Below are positions 28,418-39,317 of a stretch of 58,666 nt of DNA, piece after piece (within the stretch, counting starts at the first letter, position 1; each line of letters begins with the position of its first letter). The notes beneath the pieces are model-generated. The model did not search any database. It saw nothing but the letters and a program-made list of their open reading frames with translations, and had not been told where the DNA came from. The translations under genes were made by a program, and so were the position numbers. Source of the stretch: Acidovorax sp. GW101-3H11 (GTDB lineage Bacteria > Pseudomonadota > Gammaproteobacteria > Burkholderiales > Burkholderiaceae_C); the NCBI RefSeq assembly GCF_001633105.1, contig NZ_LUKZ01000023.1, forward strand, positions 1 through 58,666. The letters run 5' to 3'.

Positions 28418-29743
28418 TCAAGCCTCCGCCTCCATCACCTTGCGCCAGTATTCGTACATGCCCCGGATCAGCGTCTCCGTCACCATGTGGTCCGTGTCGC
28501 CCACCTCGCGCCCGCCCAGCTCGGCCAGCGTGCGGTGCGCGGGCTTGGTCTCAAAGCCTTCTTGCGACCACTCGATCACCTCGCCATCGTCGGCCGACAC
28601 AAAGCCTGCCGGGCCGAACAGATTGGCCTGGCGCAGGCGGCGCTGCGTCATCTCTTCGCTGTCGTCTTCAAAGCCAAAGTGCGTCCACACAAAATCGAAA
28701 GCGCCCTTGCCATCCGGCTGGATGTGGCGCGTGGACACGCTGTTGACCTGCTGCTGAAAGATCACGCTGGGGAACACAGTCATCATCACCGCCGTGGGCA
28801 CCGCCGCCCCCGCGCTCGGCACCGCTGCGCCCTCCCCGCTGGCGGCGGGGGCCGGGCCCGCCCACCAGCCCTCCTGCGCAATGTCGAGAAAGCGCGGGTC
28901 GTTCAGTTCCATGCCCGCCTTGAAGCTGGACACCTGCGTCACATCGGCCGCCTTGCCCGCCGCGCCACGGGTCGAGACCATGGCCGCATGGCGGTGCTGT
29001 GCGTCCATCAGCAGTTGCGACTTGTTGTCGGCACGCCAGAGCCCAAAGGTAACGAACCAGGTGTGCAGCAGGCCGGGGTGGTACGGGTCCTTGATGTTCT
29101 CTTGCATCAGCTTCCAGTTGCCCGGAATGCGCTGGCGGTTGTAGCCCAGGATGGTGAGCTTGCGGCCATTGAACAGCCGGTCAAAGTAGCCCAGGATGGT
29201 GGGGCCCAAGAATTCCTCCAGCGGCTCCACGCTGTGGTCAAACGACGCAAACACCACGCCGCCACGGGTGGCCACCTTGAGCTTGGTCAGCCCATGCTCT
29301 GCCGGGTTGAAATCCGCAGGCATGCCGCCATTGACCTTGCCATCCTGCTTCACGCCACGCCGAAACGGCACACCCTGCAAGTCGCCCGACAAGGTGTAGT
29401 TCCACTGGTGGTACGGGCAGGTCAGGCTCTCGCGGTTGCCATGCCGCTCGCGGCAAAACGCCATGCCACGGTGGGCGCAGACGTTTTCCACCACATGGAT
29501 CGAAGCATCCTTGTCGCGCACCAGCAGCACCGAACGCTCGCCGATCACCGTGCGCTTGAAATCCCCCGCGTTGGGAATCTCTGCCTCCAGGCCGACATAA
29601 CACCAGTGCCCGTTGTAGAACAAACGGTCCAGCTCCTTGCGGTACAGCGCCTCATCGGTATAGGCCTGAAAGGGAATGCGGCTGGTGCCGTCCGTCTCCC
29701 AGCGAATCTGCTGCGGGAACACGGTGACGGGGCATTCATGCAT
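28418..29743 (-). CDS. nagG: Salicylate 5-hydroxylase large (alpha) subunit NagG
   Basis: Rieske non-heme iron oxygenase expected to 5-hydroxylate salicylate (or a close analogue) to gentisate. The 441-residue protein has the Rieske centre C89/H91 and C109/H112, and the mononuclear-iron motif [12 protein letters not shown] with D219, H222 and H227. An acidic pair at 385-386 (SADDGEV) lies near the expected third ligand. A stretch at about 297-317 is unusually rich in Ala, Pro and Gly and looks like an inserted surface loop, making the protein longer than NagG as I recall it (about 423). GGAG precedes the ATG. It is the first gene of the operon, behind a NahR-type operator. Activity on anthranilate or another benzoate cannot be excluded. 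Confidence 0.88.
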   Translation of the reverse strand: MHECPVTVFPQQIRWETDGTSRIPFQAYTDEALYRKELDRLFYNGHWCYVGLEAEIPNAGDFKRTVIGERSVLLVRDKDASIHVVENVCAHRGMAFCRERHGNRESLTCPYHQWNYTLSGDLQGVPFRRGVKQDGKVNGGMPADFNPAEHGLTKLKVATRGGVVFASFDHSVEPLEEFLGPTILGYFDRLFNGRKLTILGYNRQRIPGNWKLMQENIKDPYHPGLLHTWFVTFGLWRADNKSQLLMDAQHRHAAMVSTRGAAGKAADVTQVSSFKAGMELNDPRFLDIAQEGWWAGPAPAASGEGAAVPSAGAAVPTAVMMTVFPSVIFQQQVNSVSTRHIQPDGKGAFDFVWTHFGFEDDSEEMTQRRLRQANLFGPAGFVSADDGEVIEWSQEGFETKPAHRTLAELGGREVGDTDHMVTETLIRGMYEYWRKVMEAEA

Positions 29744-29845
29744 GGGCGTCTCCTTTGTTTTTTGTCATCGCCAATCAATCAGTCGATCTATCAATCCATC
29801 CGTCTTTCGGGGCAGGTGCGGATGGCACCCAGCGCCTGGGGACCG

Positions 29846-29874
29846 ATCATTCGCGCTGCAGCAATATCAGTCAA
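29846..29874 (-). promoter_or_regulatory. Promoter of the nagG operon
   Basis: On the minus strand TTGACT (29874-29869) and AATGAT (29851-29846) are 17 bp apart. The -10 matches the consensus at 4 of 6 positions, consistent with an activator-dependent promoter. It lies about 100 bp upstream of the nagG start. Confidence 0.6.
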
Positions 29875-29880
29875 TGGAAC

Positions 29881-29911
29881 ACTAGTGATATTTCACATCA
29901 CTGGTGTGAAT
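29881..29911 (-). promoter_or_regulatory. NahR-type operator upstream of nagG
   Basis: The minus strand reads ATTCACACCAGTGAT at 29911-29897, matching ATTCAC and TGAT of the NahR consensus ATTCACGCT-N2-TGAT with correct length. It ends 22 bp upstream of the -35 hexamer, i.e. about -58 to -72, where NahR-family activators bind. A 9-bp inverted repeat (ACTAGTGAT / ATCACTGGT, 8 of 9 pairs) at 29881-29889 and 29897-29905 overlaps it. Confidence 0.65.
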
Positions 29912-30307
29912 ATGACTTTGACGGTGGTGCGGGAGATTGCAGGGCCATGTGGCGGTGCAAGGCGCCCAAGGCCACGCTGCATGCGGGTGGCATGAGCGAG
30001 TCAAACGGGAGTGGGTACTGGGGCAATCGGCCGAGAACTTGTACCGATGGGTCTGGGCCGGGCGGACAGCCTGCGTGGCAAGGAGGCCGATGGGGACATT
30101 GCTCAGCAGATGGATGGCTAAGCCATGCGGGAGCATTTCAAATCCACTCAGGTCAGCAAGGGCTGCTTTGCAGCGGTTGCAGTCATCCGTCCTTCGTTGG
30201 CGAACGCTTGCGATCAGCCAGGAGTTGATAGCAGGCACGGCTGCTTTCGGGTAGGCTAGACCGCACTACCGCAGCGTTCTAGCTGCCTAGCTTTTACACA
30301 TCTGTCC
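29912..30307. other. Non-coding or decayed stretch at left edge of the islet
   Basis: About 400 bp between the nag operator and the peptidase gene. Open frames of about 100-157 codons exist on both strands, but none has a ribosome site, a recognisable family or sensible codon usage. Nothing else is supported here. Confidence 0.4.
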
Positions 30308-31255
30308 ATGGCCTCGGATCCAATTGTCGACTCCCCTGTGCTAGTCCTCGAGGGGAACATTCTTTGGCAGTTCGAGAATTTGTCAGAGTTCGGCACACAG
30401 ACGCTGAAAATGCAGGTCGCTCTGGGCACTCTCTCGGGTGAGATATTGCTTGACATGTCTGCCGCTCCACCGAAAGGGCCGAGGGTGGCCAAGCAGTCGA
30501 CAGGCGTTCCAGAAATTAATGTTGACCTTTCGCATCTGGAGATGCTCTGGGCATTCATCTATGGCTGGATGGTGGTCTATGAAGAGCGCGTACAGAAACA
30601 GCAGATTGATCCAACGAAATTGATAAATGCTGAAACTACGAAGCTAGTCAATCGAGCTCAAGAGTTATTGGCATGGTCGGCAAGCTTGCGAGAGTCATAC
30701 ACGGCGTGGCCTGCAAGCTTACCGTCGCCGAGACACTACGCGACTGAACAGGAAGAGTGGTACGGGCTGAAAGCGAATCTCGTGTTTCAGAAAGCAGTCG
30801 CATTCCTACTAAGTCATGAACGAGCTCACGCGGCACTCGGTCACCTTGAAGTCATCCAGCGCGCGGATGGTGCCGGATTCCGGCTTGATATGGAGAGAGA
30901 TGCTGACGCTGCCGCGTATGACGATCTACTCGGACAAAGTCTTGACGACAGAGAGAAGGCACCGGAAGCTTGGGCAGTGGTCAGCGTGATGCTTAGCACC
31001 TTCTATTTGTATAAGGCGCCAAGGAATGCACTTCTTCCAAGCGGCCATCCGGCGCTTCATCACAGGGTAGCGCACATGCTTAGGCGGCTTGCGCTAGCTG
31101 ACCCTCACTATGACTATTACTTCTCGTTTCTATGTCGACTTGTGCTGCAGGCGGTGTTTCCCGAGGTGTTGCAGCCTACGCGCCAGTTCGATGATTGGGA
31201 AGACGCCCTGACAGATGCCTTGGATCGGCTTGACCATCTTAGCGGTGCGCAGTAG
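30308..31255 (+). CDS. HExxH metallopeptidase, Lit/U49- or M48-like
   Basis: A 315-residue soluble protein, probably a zinc peptidase. The catalytic motif is H170-E-R-A-H174 inside QKAVAFLLSHERAHAALGH. A second acidic motif is E196-R-D-A-D200 (DMERDADAAAYDDLL), as in the third-ligand helix of M48-like enzymes. GHPALHHRVAHML (about 246-258) resembles the HP-x4-R segment of the same clan. The middle helix VDLSHLEMLWAFIYGWMVVYE resembles that of Lit (peptidase U49), the enzyme that cleaves EF-Tu during phage exclusion. There is no signal peptide or membrane helix. Codon use is clearly AT-richer than its neighbours, suggesting transfer. It is followed 58 bp later by a membrane-protein gene on the same strand. 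Family assignment is from memory of motifs; function is inferred. Confidence 0.7.
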   Translation: MASDPIVDSPVLVLEGNILWQFENLSEFGTQTLKMQVALGTLSGEILLDMSAAPPKGPRVAKQSTGVPEINVDLSHLEMLWAFIYGWMVVYEERVQKQQIDPTKLINAETTKLVNRAQELLAWSASLRESYTAWPASLPSPRHYATEQEEWYGLKANLVFQKAVAFLLSHERAHAALGHLEVIQRADGAGFRLDMERDADAAAYDDLLGQSLDDREKAPEAWAVVSVMLSTFYLYKAPRNALLPSGHPALHHRVAHMLRRLALADPHYDYYFSFLCRLVLQAVFPEVLQPTRQFDDWEDALTDALDRLDHLSGAQ

Positions 31256-31313
31256 GAGTGCAGAGACGGTCATCAAATTGAATAAATAATCCAATTTTTT
31301 TACATTATTTCAG

Positions 31314-31889
31314 ATGAGTCAGAAAAAACGTGACCCGATGGGGGCAGATCTTTTACGACAACGGCGAAACCTCTTGATCACGAGCCTAGGTTTAGCAGCG
31401 GCGCAATTGGCCGGCGCCACATTCCAAGGAAGCGCTTCAATTTTTGGTGCTGGTATAATATTTGAAGAGCCGGTGAATTTGCTTTATGGCACCTGGGTGC
31501 TATGGGGTTATTTTCTACTTCGATATTGGCAATACCTTGGTGAAGAGGGAGATTTGGGCATCTCGAAAGCAGTGAGTGCTTGGCTTTTGGCCAGATTTGA
31601 TTTGTACAATGATGATTATGACGACGGAACTCGTTATTGGGTAGGTTTTAGACTACCTGACATCTGGATATTGTACGAATACAACGAAAAACGTGATGAC
31701 CCCGACATGTCATCCAAATCATCACTAGACGTTCAGAGTTCCCTTGTGAAGATTTTCCTACTCACTAGGGCATACATAGTGGTGGCATGGAAAACTCCGA
31801 GATTCACTGATTACATGTTGCCATTTTTTGTTGCAGCATTTCCTCTTGCATTCACTATATTTCGCCTAATTGCAAGTAACCAGTCATAA
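31314..31889 (+). CDS. Small multi-pass membrane protein of unknown function, partner of the HExxH peptidase gene
   Basis: A 191-residue protein with four likely membrane segments at about 19-37, 54-72, 144-160 and 167-187. The central loop of about 70 residues is acidic and aromatic (FDLYNDDYDDGTRYWVGFRL). The N-terminus is basic (SQKKRDP, LLRQRR). I do not recognise the family. The gene is the most AT-rich of the window and follows the peptidase gene by 58 bp of A/T-rich DNA with no good ribosome site. Co-transcription with the peptidase is likely but not proven. It could be a membrane-acting effector or an anchor for the peptidase. Confidence 0.7.
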   Translation: MSQKKRDPMGADLLRQRRNLLITSLGLAAAQLAGATFQGSASIFGAGIIFEEPVNLLYGTWVLWGYFLLRYWQYLGEEGDLGISKAVSAWLLARFDLYNDDYDDGTRYWVGFRLPDIWILYEYNEKRDDPDMSSKSSLDVQSSLVKIFLLTRAYIVVAWKTPRFTDYMLPFFVAAFPLAFTIFRLIASNQS

Positions 31890-32016
31890 ATGCGCGGAAT
31901 GAATTTATCGAAGGATCAAGCGAAATCCTTTAAATTCGAGTCATTAATTCCGGCGAACTGGCTTGTAGTGGAAACGGCGTAGCCCCAGCCGCCTTAGTAT
32001 TCCGTTTCGATGCCTG

Positions 32017-32031
32017 CTATCTGACAGATAG
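32017..32031. promoter_or_regulatory. 15-bp perfect palindrome
   Basis: CTATCTG-A-CAGATAG is perfectly symmetric. It lies about 130 bp after the membrane-protein gene and may be an operator or a recombination scar. No bound protein can be named. Confidence 0.35.
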
Positions 32032-32160
32032 TACTAATTCGTTTGAAGCCGGTATTTGACTGCTGCCAGCTTAAACAGCCACACACCGCCACCAGAAAAT
32101 CTGTCTTTTCCCGCCCGCAAAAGCTCAGCACCTTGCGCTCAGCATCAACCATTCCACTAC

Positions 32161-32220
32161 AAATTTGATAGCTATAAGCGCTTGACAGACAGGCGGTAGA
32201 GCCCAATTTTCTTCAAATTT
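32161..32220. repeat. Dispersed palindromic repeat (ATAGC family), copy 4
   Basis: TTTGATAGCTATAAGCGCTT, a short loop, GGTAGAGCCCAATTTTC. It shares the GATAGCT and AAGCGCTT blocks of the family. Confidence 0.6.
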
Positions 32221-32323
32221 CAGCGCACCTCACCACTGAGACAAGCCACACACCGCCACGCCAGCAAAAGCCAACGCGGCGGCGCGTGGTGCGCAACGCT
32301 TTCTTTCTCTCTCCGGCAGCGGC

Positions 32324-32722
32324 TTACTTCACCGCAAACCGCACATTCGCCGCCTTCTTGCCCGGCAGCGTCACCAGCGCCACCACCTTGGTGCCCGGTG
32401 CCACCTTGAAGGCGCCCTTGGCTTCGAGCTTGCCCTCGCCCGCAGGCGTCAGCAGGGCCTCGGATTTTTCGGTGCCGTTCAGCAGGGTGAGCTTGGCGCT
32501 CACGCCCTCGGTCTTGGCGGGTTTGCCATGGTCGCGCAAGTGCAGGGTGAGGGTGTCGGGCTTGGCGACGAGTTCGTAGTCCATGTCGTTGGCCTCTGCC
32601 ACGATGCCGCCGTGTTGGGGCTTGTGGTCATGTCCCGCGCCGTGGTCGCCAGCAGCATGGGCGGCGGTGGTGGCCATAGCGGCGAGGGCCAGGGCGGCGA
32701 AAAGTTGGCGGGTGGTTTTCAT
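32324..32722 (-). CDS. Small periplasmic His-containing protein of the metal-efflux operon
   Basis: A 132-residue exported protein with a Sec signal (LFAALALAAMATTAAHAAG). A His-rich N-terminus (GDHGAGHDHKPQHGG) could bind metal, and a beta-rich domain of about 95 residues ends KKAANVRFAVK. The ATG at 32722 has AAGGA upstream; longer frames run through the dispersed repeat. It is the last gene after the CzcA-type pump (180 bp away, with repeats between), so it may belong to the same transcript. Proteins of this kind often follow heavy-metal RND systems; a role as metal carrier is inference. Confidence 0.8.
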   Translation of the reverse strand: MKTTRQLFAALALAAMATTAAHAAGDHGAGHDHKPQHGGIVAEANDMDYELVAKPDTLTLHLRDHGKPAKTEGVSAKLTLLNGTEKSEALLTPAGEGKLEAKGAFKVAPGTKVVALVTLPGKKAANVRFAVK

Positions 32723-32757
32723 GAGAGTCCTTTCAGGGGGTGGAAAAAATGGGGCCG

Positions 32758-32857
32758 TACACGCTGAGCTGGTCGAAGCGCCGCGCAGGGCTTCGACAGG
32801 CTCAGCCCGAACGGTTGGGGATGGCGCACTGGCTTCGACGGGCTCAGCCTGAACGGG
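32758..32857. repeat. GCTTCGAC/GAGC dispersed repeat, copies 4 and 5 in tandem
   Basis: A full unit at about 32758-32814 (ACGCTGAGCTGGTCGAAGCG, then GGCTTCGACAGGCTCAGCC and GAACGG) is followed by a half unit at 32831-32857 (GGCTTCGACGGGCTCAGCCT and GAACGGG). They sit between the RND pump gene and the small periplasmic protein gene. Confidence 0.85.
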
Positions 32858-32902
32858 TGGGGTGGGGGTGCACAGAACACAAGAAGAGTGCGCATACAAA
32901 GT

Positions 32903-36022
<3,120 letters not shown>

Positions 36023-36031
36023 CGTGACTCC

Positions 36032-37162
36032 TTAGCGGACCTGGTTGATGAGCGTGGCACCCTGCGTGGCCACGCGGTCGCCGGGCTTCAGGCCCGAGGT
36101 CACGGCCACCGAGGTGCCATCGAGCGGCACCGCCGTGACCACCCGTGGCGCAAAGCGCTCGGGCGATTCCTTGACCCATACGATGGTCTGGTTGGCCGGG
36201 TTGCGCAGCAGCGCGGCAGCGGGCACCTGGACGCCATCGACCTTGTCGGTGGACTGCACGAACACGCGCACGGGTTGGCCTATTGCCAAGTGAGCCAAGG
36301 TGCCGAGCACAGACGAGTCGCCCGCAAACTGCAGCGGCTGCGCCTGATCACGCAGGCTGCGCGCCGCGCCCAGAAAGCGCAGTGGCACGCGCTGCCCGGC
36401 CACGGCCAGCGTGGCACCGGCCACGCTCTGGGCCTGTGCCGGGTCGTAAGCCAGGGCCTCGATGCGCAGGCGCGATGGGTCTACCACCTCAAACACCAGT
36501 TCGCGCGCATCCACCACCTGCCCGGCCACAGCATTGGCCGAAGCGATGACGCCCGACACGGGGGCCACCAACGCATCGCGTGTGGCCAGGCCCGCGCCCA
36601 CGGCGCCCAGGCGCTGGGTGAGGCTTTGCAGCTCGCTCTCGGCCGCCTCGATGTCCTTGCGCGGCACGGTGTCGGCCAGCTCCGTGAGGCGCGCCACGCG
36701 CCGCGTGGCGAGGTCGCGGGCAGTGCGCAGTTCGGCCTGCTGGGCCAGCTGGTTGGAGCGCTCAATGGCGCCCGCCGTGGGCACCACATAGGCCAGCACC
36801 TCGCCCTTGCGCACCGCCTGGCCCACGCCAGGCAGGCCCTTGGGCGCGGCCTCCAGCCGCCCGGCCAGCACGGCCTGCACCTTGCCACCCGCGTTGGGGT
36901 CCATCACCACGGTGCCCGCCAGTTCAAAAGCCTTGGCGTGCTGCCCGGTGGCTGCCACCAGGGTGCGTACGCCCAGTTGGCGCTGCGCGGGTTTGGGCAG
37001 AAACACACTGCCATCGGGCTGGCGGCTGGGGCCGTTGCCGGTGGGCGCAGGTGGTGCATCGCCATGGTCGTGGCCGGGGCCTGCCAGGGCTGGCAGGGGT
37101 GCGCTGAGCGCGGCGGCCATCAGCAAAGCCAGCAAAGAGGGCATGGGATGGAAGCGCGTCAT
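36032..37162 (-). CDS. czcB: Periplasmic adaptor of metal efflux system (CzcB-like)
   Basis: Membrane-fusion protein of 376 aa bridging pump and outer-membrane channel. The signal peptide is SLLALLMAAALSAPLPALAG, followed at once by a His-rich GPGHDHGDAP. A barrel-sandwich (lipoyl-like) domain has VQAVLAGRLE and APVSGVIASANAVAGQVVD. The alpha-hairpin (about 130-190) is rich in Arg/Glu/Gln. The C-terminal domain ends GLKPGDRVATQGATLINQVR. The ATG at 37162 overlaps the stop of the upstream 190-aa gene as ATGA, which fixes the start and suggests coupling. Confidence 0.92.
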   Translation of the reverse strand: MTRFHPMPSLLALLMAAALSAPLPALAGPGHDHGDAPPAPTGNGPSRQPDGSVFLPKPAQRQLGVRTLVAATGQHAKAFELAGTVVMDPNAGGKVQAVLAGRLEAAPKGLPGVGQAVRKGEVLAYVVPTAGAIERSNQLAQQAELRTARDLATRRVARLTELADTVPRKDIEAAESELQSLTQRLGAVGAGLATRDALVAPVSGVIASANAVAGQVVDARELVFEVVDPSRLRIEALAYDPAQAQSVAGATLAVAGQRVPLRFLGAARSLRDQAQPLQFAGDSSVLGTLAHLAIGQPVRVFVQSTDKVDGVQVPAAALLRNPANQTIVWVKESPERFAPRVVTAVPLDGTSVAVTSGLKPGDRVATQGATLINQVR

Positions 37163-37731
37163 GCTGCACCTCCCACGCGCTGGGTGTTGCCAATGCGGGC
37201 AGCACGGCCCCGGCGCAAACCCCACACGGCGACCAGCGCCAGCAGCACGGCGGCCACGGCCCCTGCGATCAGCACAGTGCGGCGGGCCAGCCCTGCGGGG
37301 GCGGCATCGGTGTGGGCGGCGGGGTGCAGGTCGATCTCGCCTGCGAGCAAGTCGGTCTCATTGCCTGCGGCCACGGTGGCGGTGACGGGGCTCACGCCCT
37401 CGGCCAGCGGGGCGGCCAGGGTGGCCTGGAACTCGCCCTCTGCCACGCGGGTGACGGGCACGCTGGTGCCCGCAATGTCCAGCTCCAGCCGGGCGTCCTT
37501 CACGGGGCTGTTGTCGCCCGCGTGGTCCAAATAGAGCGCGATTTTTTGCCCGTCGAGCACGCCCACGAGTTCAAACAGGTCGGAGGTAGCAGCAAAGCGC
37601 GGCAGGGCTGTGCCCGCTGCGGCGGCGGGGGCTTCGCCATGGTCATGGCCTGCGCCAGCCAGCGCGGTCGGCGGTAGCAAGCCCAGCAGCAGGGCCAGGC
37701 CCAGTGTGGAGAAAGCGGAAGAGAGTGTCAT
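37159..37731 (-). CDS. Membrane-anchored periplasmic protein of the metal-efflux operon
   Basis: A 190-residue protein with a signal peptide (LGLALLLGLLPPTALAG) followed by GHDHGEAP, a beta-rich periplasmic domain (about 45-140) and one C-terminal membrane helix (TVLIAGAVAAVLLALVAVWG) with a basic tail. It resembles the head of CzcB-type adaptors and may be a split or duplicated adaptor domain. Its end overlaps the czcB-like start by 4 bp. It lies 124 bp after the czcC-like gene, with a 77-bp palindromic element in that gap. The ribosome site is weak. Confidence 0.8.
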   Translation of the reverse strand: MTLSSAFSTLGLALLLGLLPPTALAGAGHDHGEAPAAAAGTALPRFAATSDLFELVGVLDGQKIALYLDHAGDNSPVKDARLELDIAGTSVPVTRVAEGEFQATLAAPLAEGVSPVTATVAAGNETDLLAGEIDLHPAAHTDAAPAGLARRTVLIAGAVAAVLLALVAVWGLRRGRAARIGNTQRVGGAA

Positions 37732-37768
37732 GGTTGTCTTAAAAATTGGTCGGGATGCACAAGGACAC

Positions 37769-37845
37769 GACTTACGCAAAATAGGGATCGGGCAAGCTGC
37801 TCGCCCCGAGGCGAGGTGGTTGCTCCATCCTCATTTGCGTAAGTC
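37769..37845. repeat. 77-bp palindromic element with GACTTACGCAAA arms
   Basis: GACTTACGCAAA at 37769-37780 and its exact complement TTTGCGTAAGTC at 37834-37845 enclose 53 bp, including an inner CTCGCC/GGCGAG hairpin (37800-37815). A solo arm occurs at 19207-19218. The size and termini suggest a small non-autonomous palindromic element inserted inside the efflux operon. Confidence 0.8.
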
Positions 37846-37855
37846 CTCAAGGAGT

Positions 37856-39136
37856 TCATTGCGGCAGCAGGCCCAGGGCCTGGCGCAGGTGGGAGATGGC
37901 GGCCGCTGCGTCGATGCGGGCGCGGGCCAACTGGCGTTCGGCCTGGGCGGCCTCCAGCTCCACACGCAGGCGTGTGGGGCCGTCGGCTTCGCCCAGGCGG
38001 AAGGCCTTGTCGATAAAGCCGCGTGTGCCCTGCGCCAGCGCCGCGTGCCGTGCCAGCGCATCGCGCTGGGCCTGCGTGGCCTTCACGCGGGCCATGGCGG
38101 CGGCGATGTCGGCGGCCAGCCGGTCGCGCTCCACAGCCGCGCGGGCCTCGGCGGCAACGGCATCTGCGCGGGCGATAGCCTGCTTGGCCTGCGCACGGTC
38201 ACCCCCGCCCAAGGGCACGCGCAGGCCCACGGTGAAGGTCTGCTGGTAGCGGTCGCCCGCCTGCTCGCGGCCGCGCGTGGCGGCCACCGTCAGCTCGGGG
38301 TTGGCGCGGGTCTGCACGGCGGCCAGGTCGGCGGCGCGGCGGGCCACCTCGGCCTGGTCCTGCCAGCCGGTCGCCGCAGGGTGCTGGGCAGCGGCGGCCG
38401 TGGCATCGGGCACGGGGGGCTCGGGCTCTGCCCCCTCCGCCAGCGCCAGGGTGGGCGCGGCCTGCACGCCCCAGGCAGCCAGTGCAGCCTGCGCTGAGTC
38501 CCGCGCGCCCTGGGCCTCGGCCATGGCGGCTTCGGCCTGGGCCACGGCGCCGTCGGCCTGCGCCTGGTCGGCACGCGACAGATCCCCCGCACGCACGCGG
38601 CGCGCCACGTCGGCGGCAAGGCGCTGCGCGTTCAGCAGCCGGTCTTGCGCCAGGGCCCCGTCAGCCTGCGCGCGCTGCGCCGCCCACCAGGCTTCGCGCA
38701 CAGTGGCGGCCAGTTGCAGCTGCGCGGCACGCTGGCGGCTGTCCAAAGCCTGCGTTTCGGCGTCGGCCAGTGCGGCCTTGCGGACGCGCTCGCCGGGCAG
38801 CCACAGCGGCAGGGCCAGGCCCACTTCGGCTTCGCGGCTGCCCTGGTTGCTGCCGGGGCGGTCGGTTTTGGTGGACAGCTCCAGTGCCATGGGCTCGGCC
38901 GTCCAGGCTGCCGCCGCGCTGCGTGTGGCCTGCGCGGCCTCGCGCCGCAAAGTTGCAGACTGCGCTTCGGGCTGGCGCTGCCAAGCCTGCTCGAACAGGG
39001 CCTGGAGTGTGAGCGGCGCTGTTCCGGGGGTTGTGGTCTGGGCCTGCGCAGCGCTGCTGCCCATCAGCGCCCAGCCCAGTGCCATCGCCACCAATGCGGC
39101 GATGGGCGTGTGTTGTCGTTGTTTCGTTGGTTGCAT
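37856..39136 (-). CDS. czcC: Outer-membrane efflux channel (TolC/CzcC family)
   Basis: A 426-residue outer-membrane factor for the metal efflux complex. There is a Sec signal ending SSAAQAQ, then LTLQALFEQAWQRQPEAQSA, the usual OEP start. Long Ala/Gln/Arg-rich amphipathic helices form the periplasmic tunnel, in two OEP repeats. The second contains FTVGLRVPLGGGDRAQAKQA and the protein ends HLRQALGLLPQ. The ATG at 39136 has GAGGAA upstream. It is the second gene of the operon. Confidence 0.92.
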   Translation of the reverse strand: MQPTKQRQHTPIAALVAMALGWALMGSSAAQAQTTTPGTAPLTLQALFEQAWQRQPEAQSATLRREAAQATRSAAAAWTAEPMALELSTKTDRPGSNQGSREAEVGLALPLWLPGERVRKAALADAETQALDSRQRAAQLQLAATVREAWWAAQRAQADGALAQDRLLNAQRLAADVARRVRAGDLSRADQAQADGAVAQAEAAMAEAQGARDSAQAALAAWGVQAAPTLALAEGAEPEPPVPDATAAAAQHPAATGWQDQAEVARRAADLAAVQTRANPELTVAATRGREQAGDRYQQTFTVGLRVPLGGGDRAQAKQAIARADAVAAEARAAVERDRLAADIAAAMARVKATQAQRDALARHAALAQGTRGFIDKAFRLGEADGPTRLRVELEAAQAERQLARARIDAAAAISHLRQALGLLPQ

Positions 39137-39317
39137 CCGATTCCTCTGCAGTGGCCAGGGGGCCACAGGTTGAAATCGGCGAGGCGCGATGGAGGTCAGA
39201 AACGATCAGGGGCGCGCGCCAGCAAACCTGCACGCGCACACCACGACTGCCAGGAAAGGCAGGTCTCCAACAGCATCAGGAAAAGAAACGGAGCCACCCA
39301 AGCCCCCGCCTCGCCGC

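Larger units (their letters stand above)
31890..32323. other. Intergenic stretch at right edge of the islet
   Basis: 434 bp without a credible gene. It holds an inverted repeat GAAACGG / CCGTTTC (about 31970-32009), the 15-bp palindrome at 32017-32031, and copy 4 of the ATAGC repeat at 32161-32220. The short open frame on the minus strand (31994-32206) has no ribosome site or family. Confidence 0.5.

Noticed and set aside
29755..30228. 157-codon frame and its antisense partner upstream of the peptidase gene
   Set aside because: They cover the nagG promoter and operator and have no ribosome site or recognisable motif.
32723..32899. 59-codon upstream extension of the small periplasmic protein
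   Set aside because: It is a translation of the dispersed repeats (RAEPVEALRGASTSSA). The signal peptide and ribosome site define the ATG at 32722.
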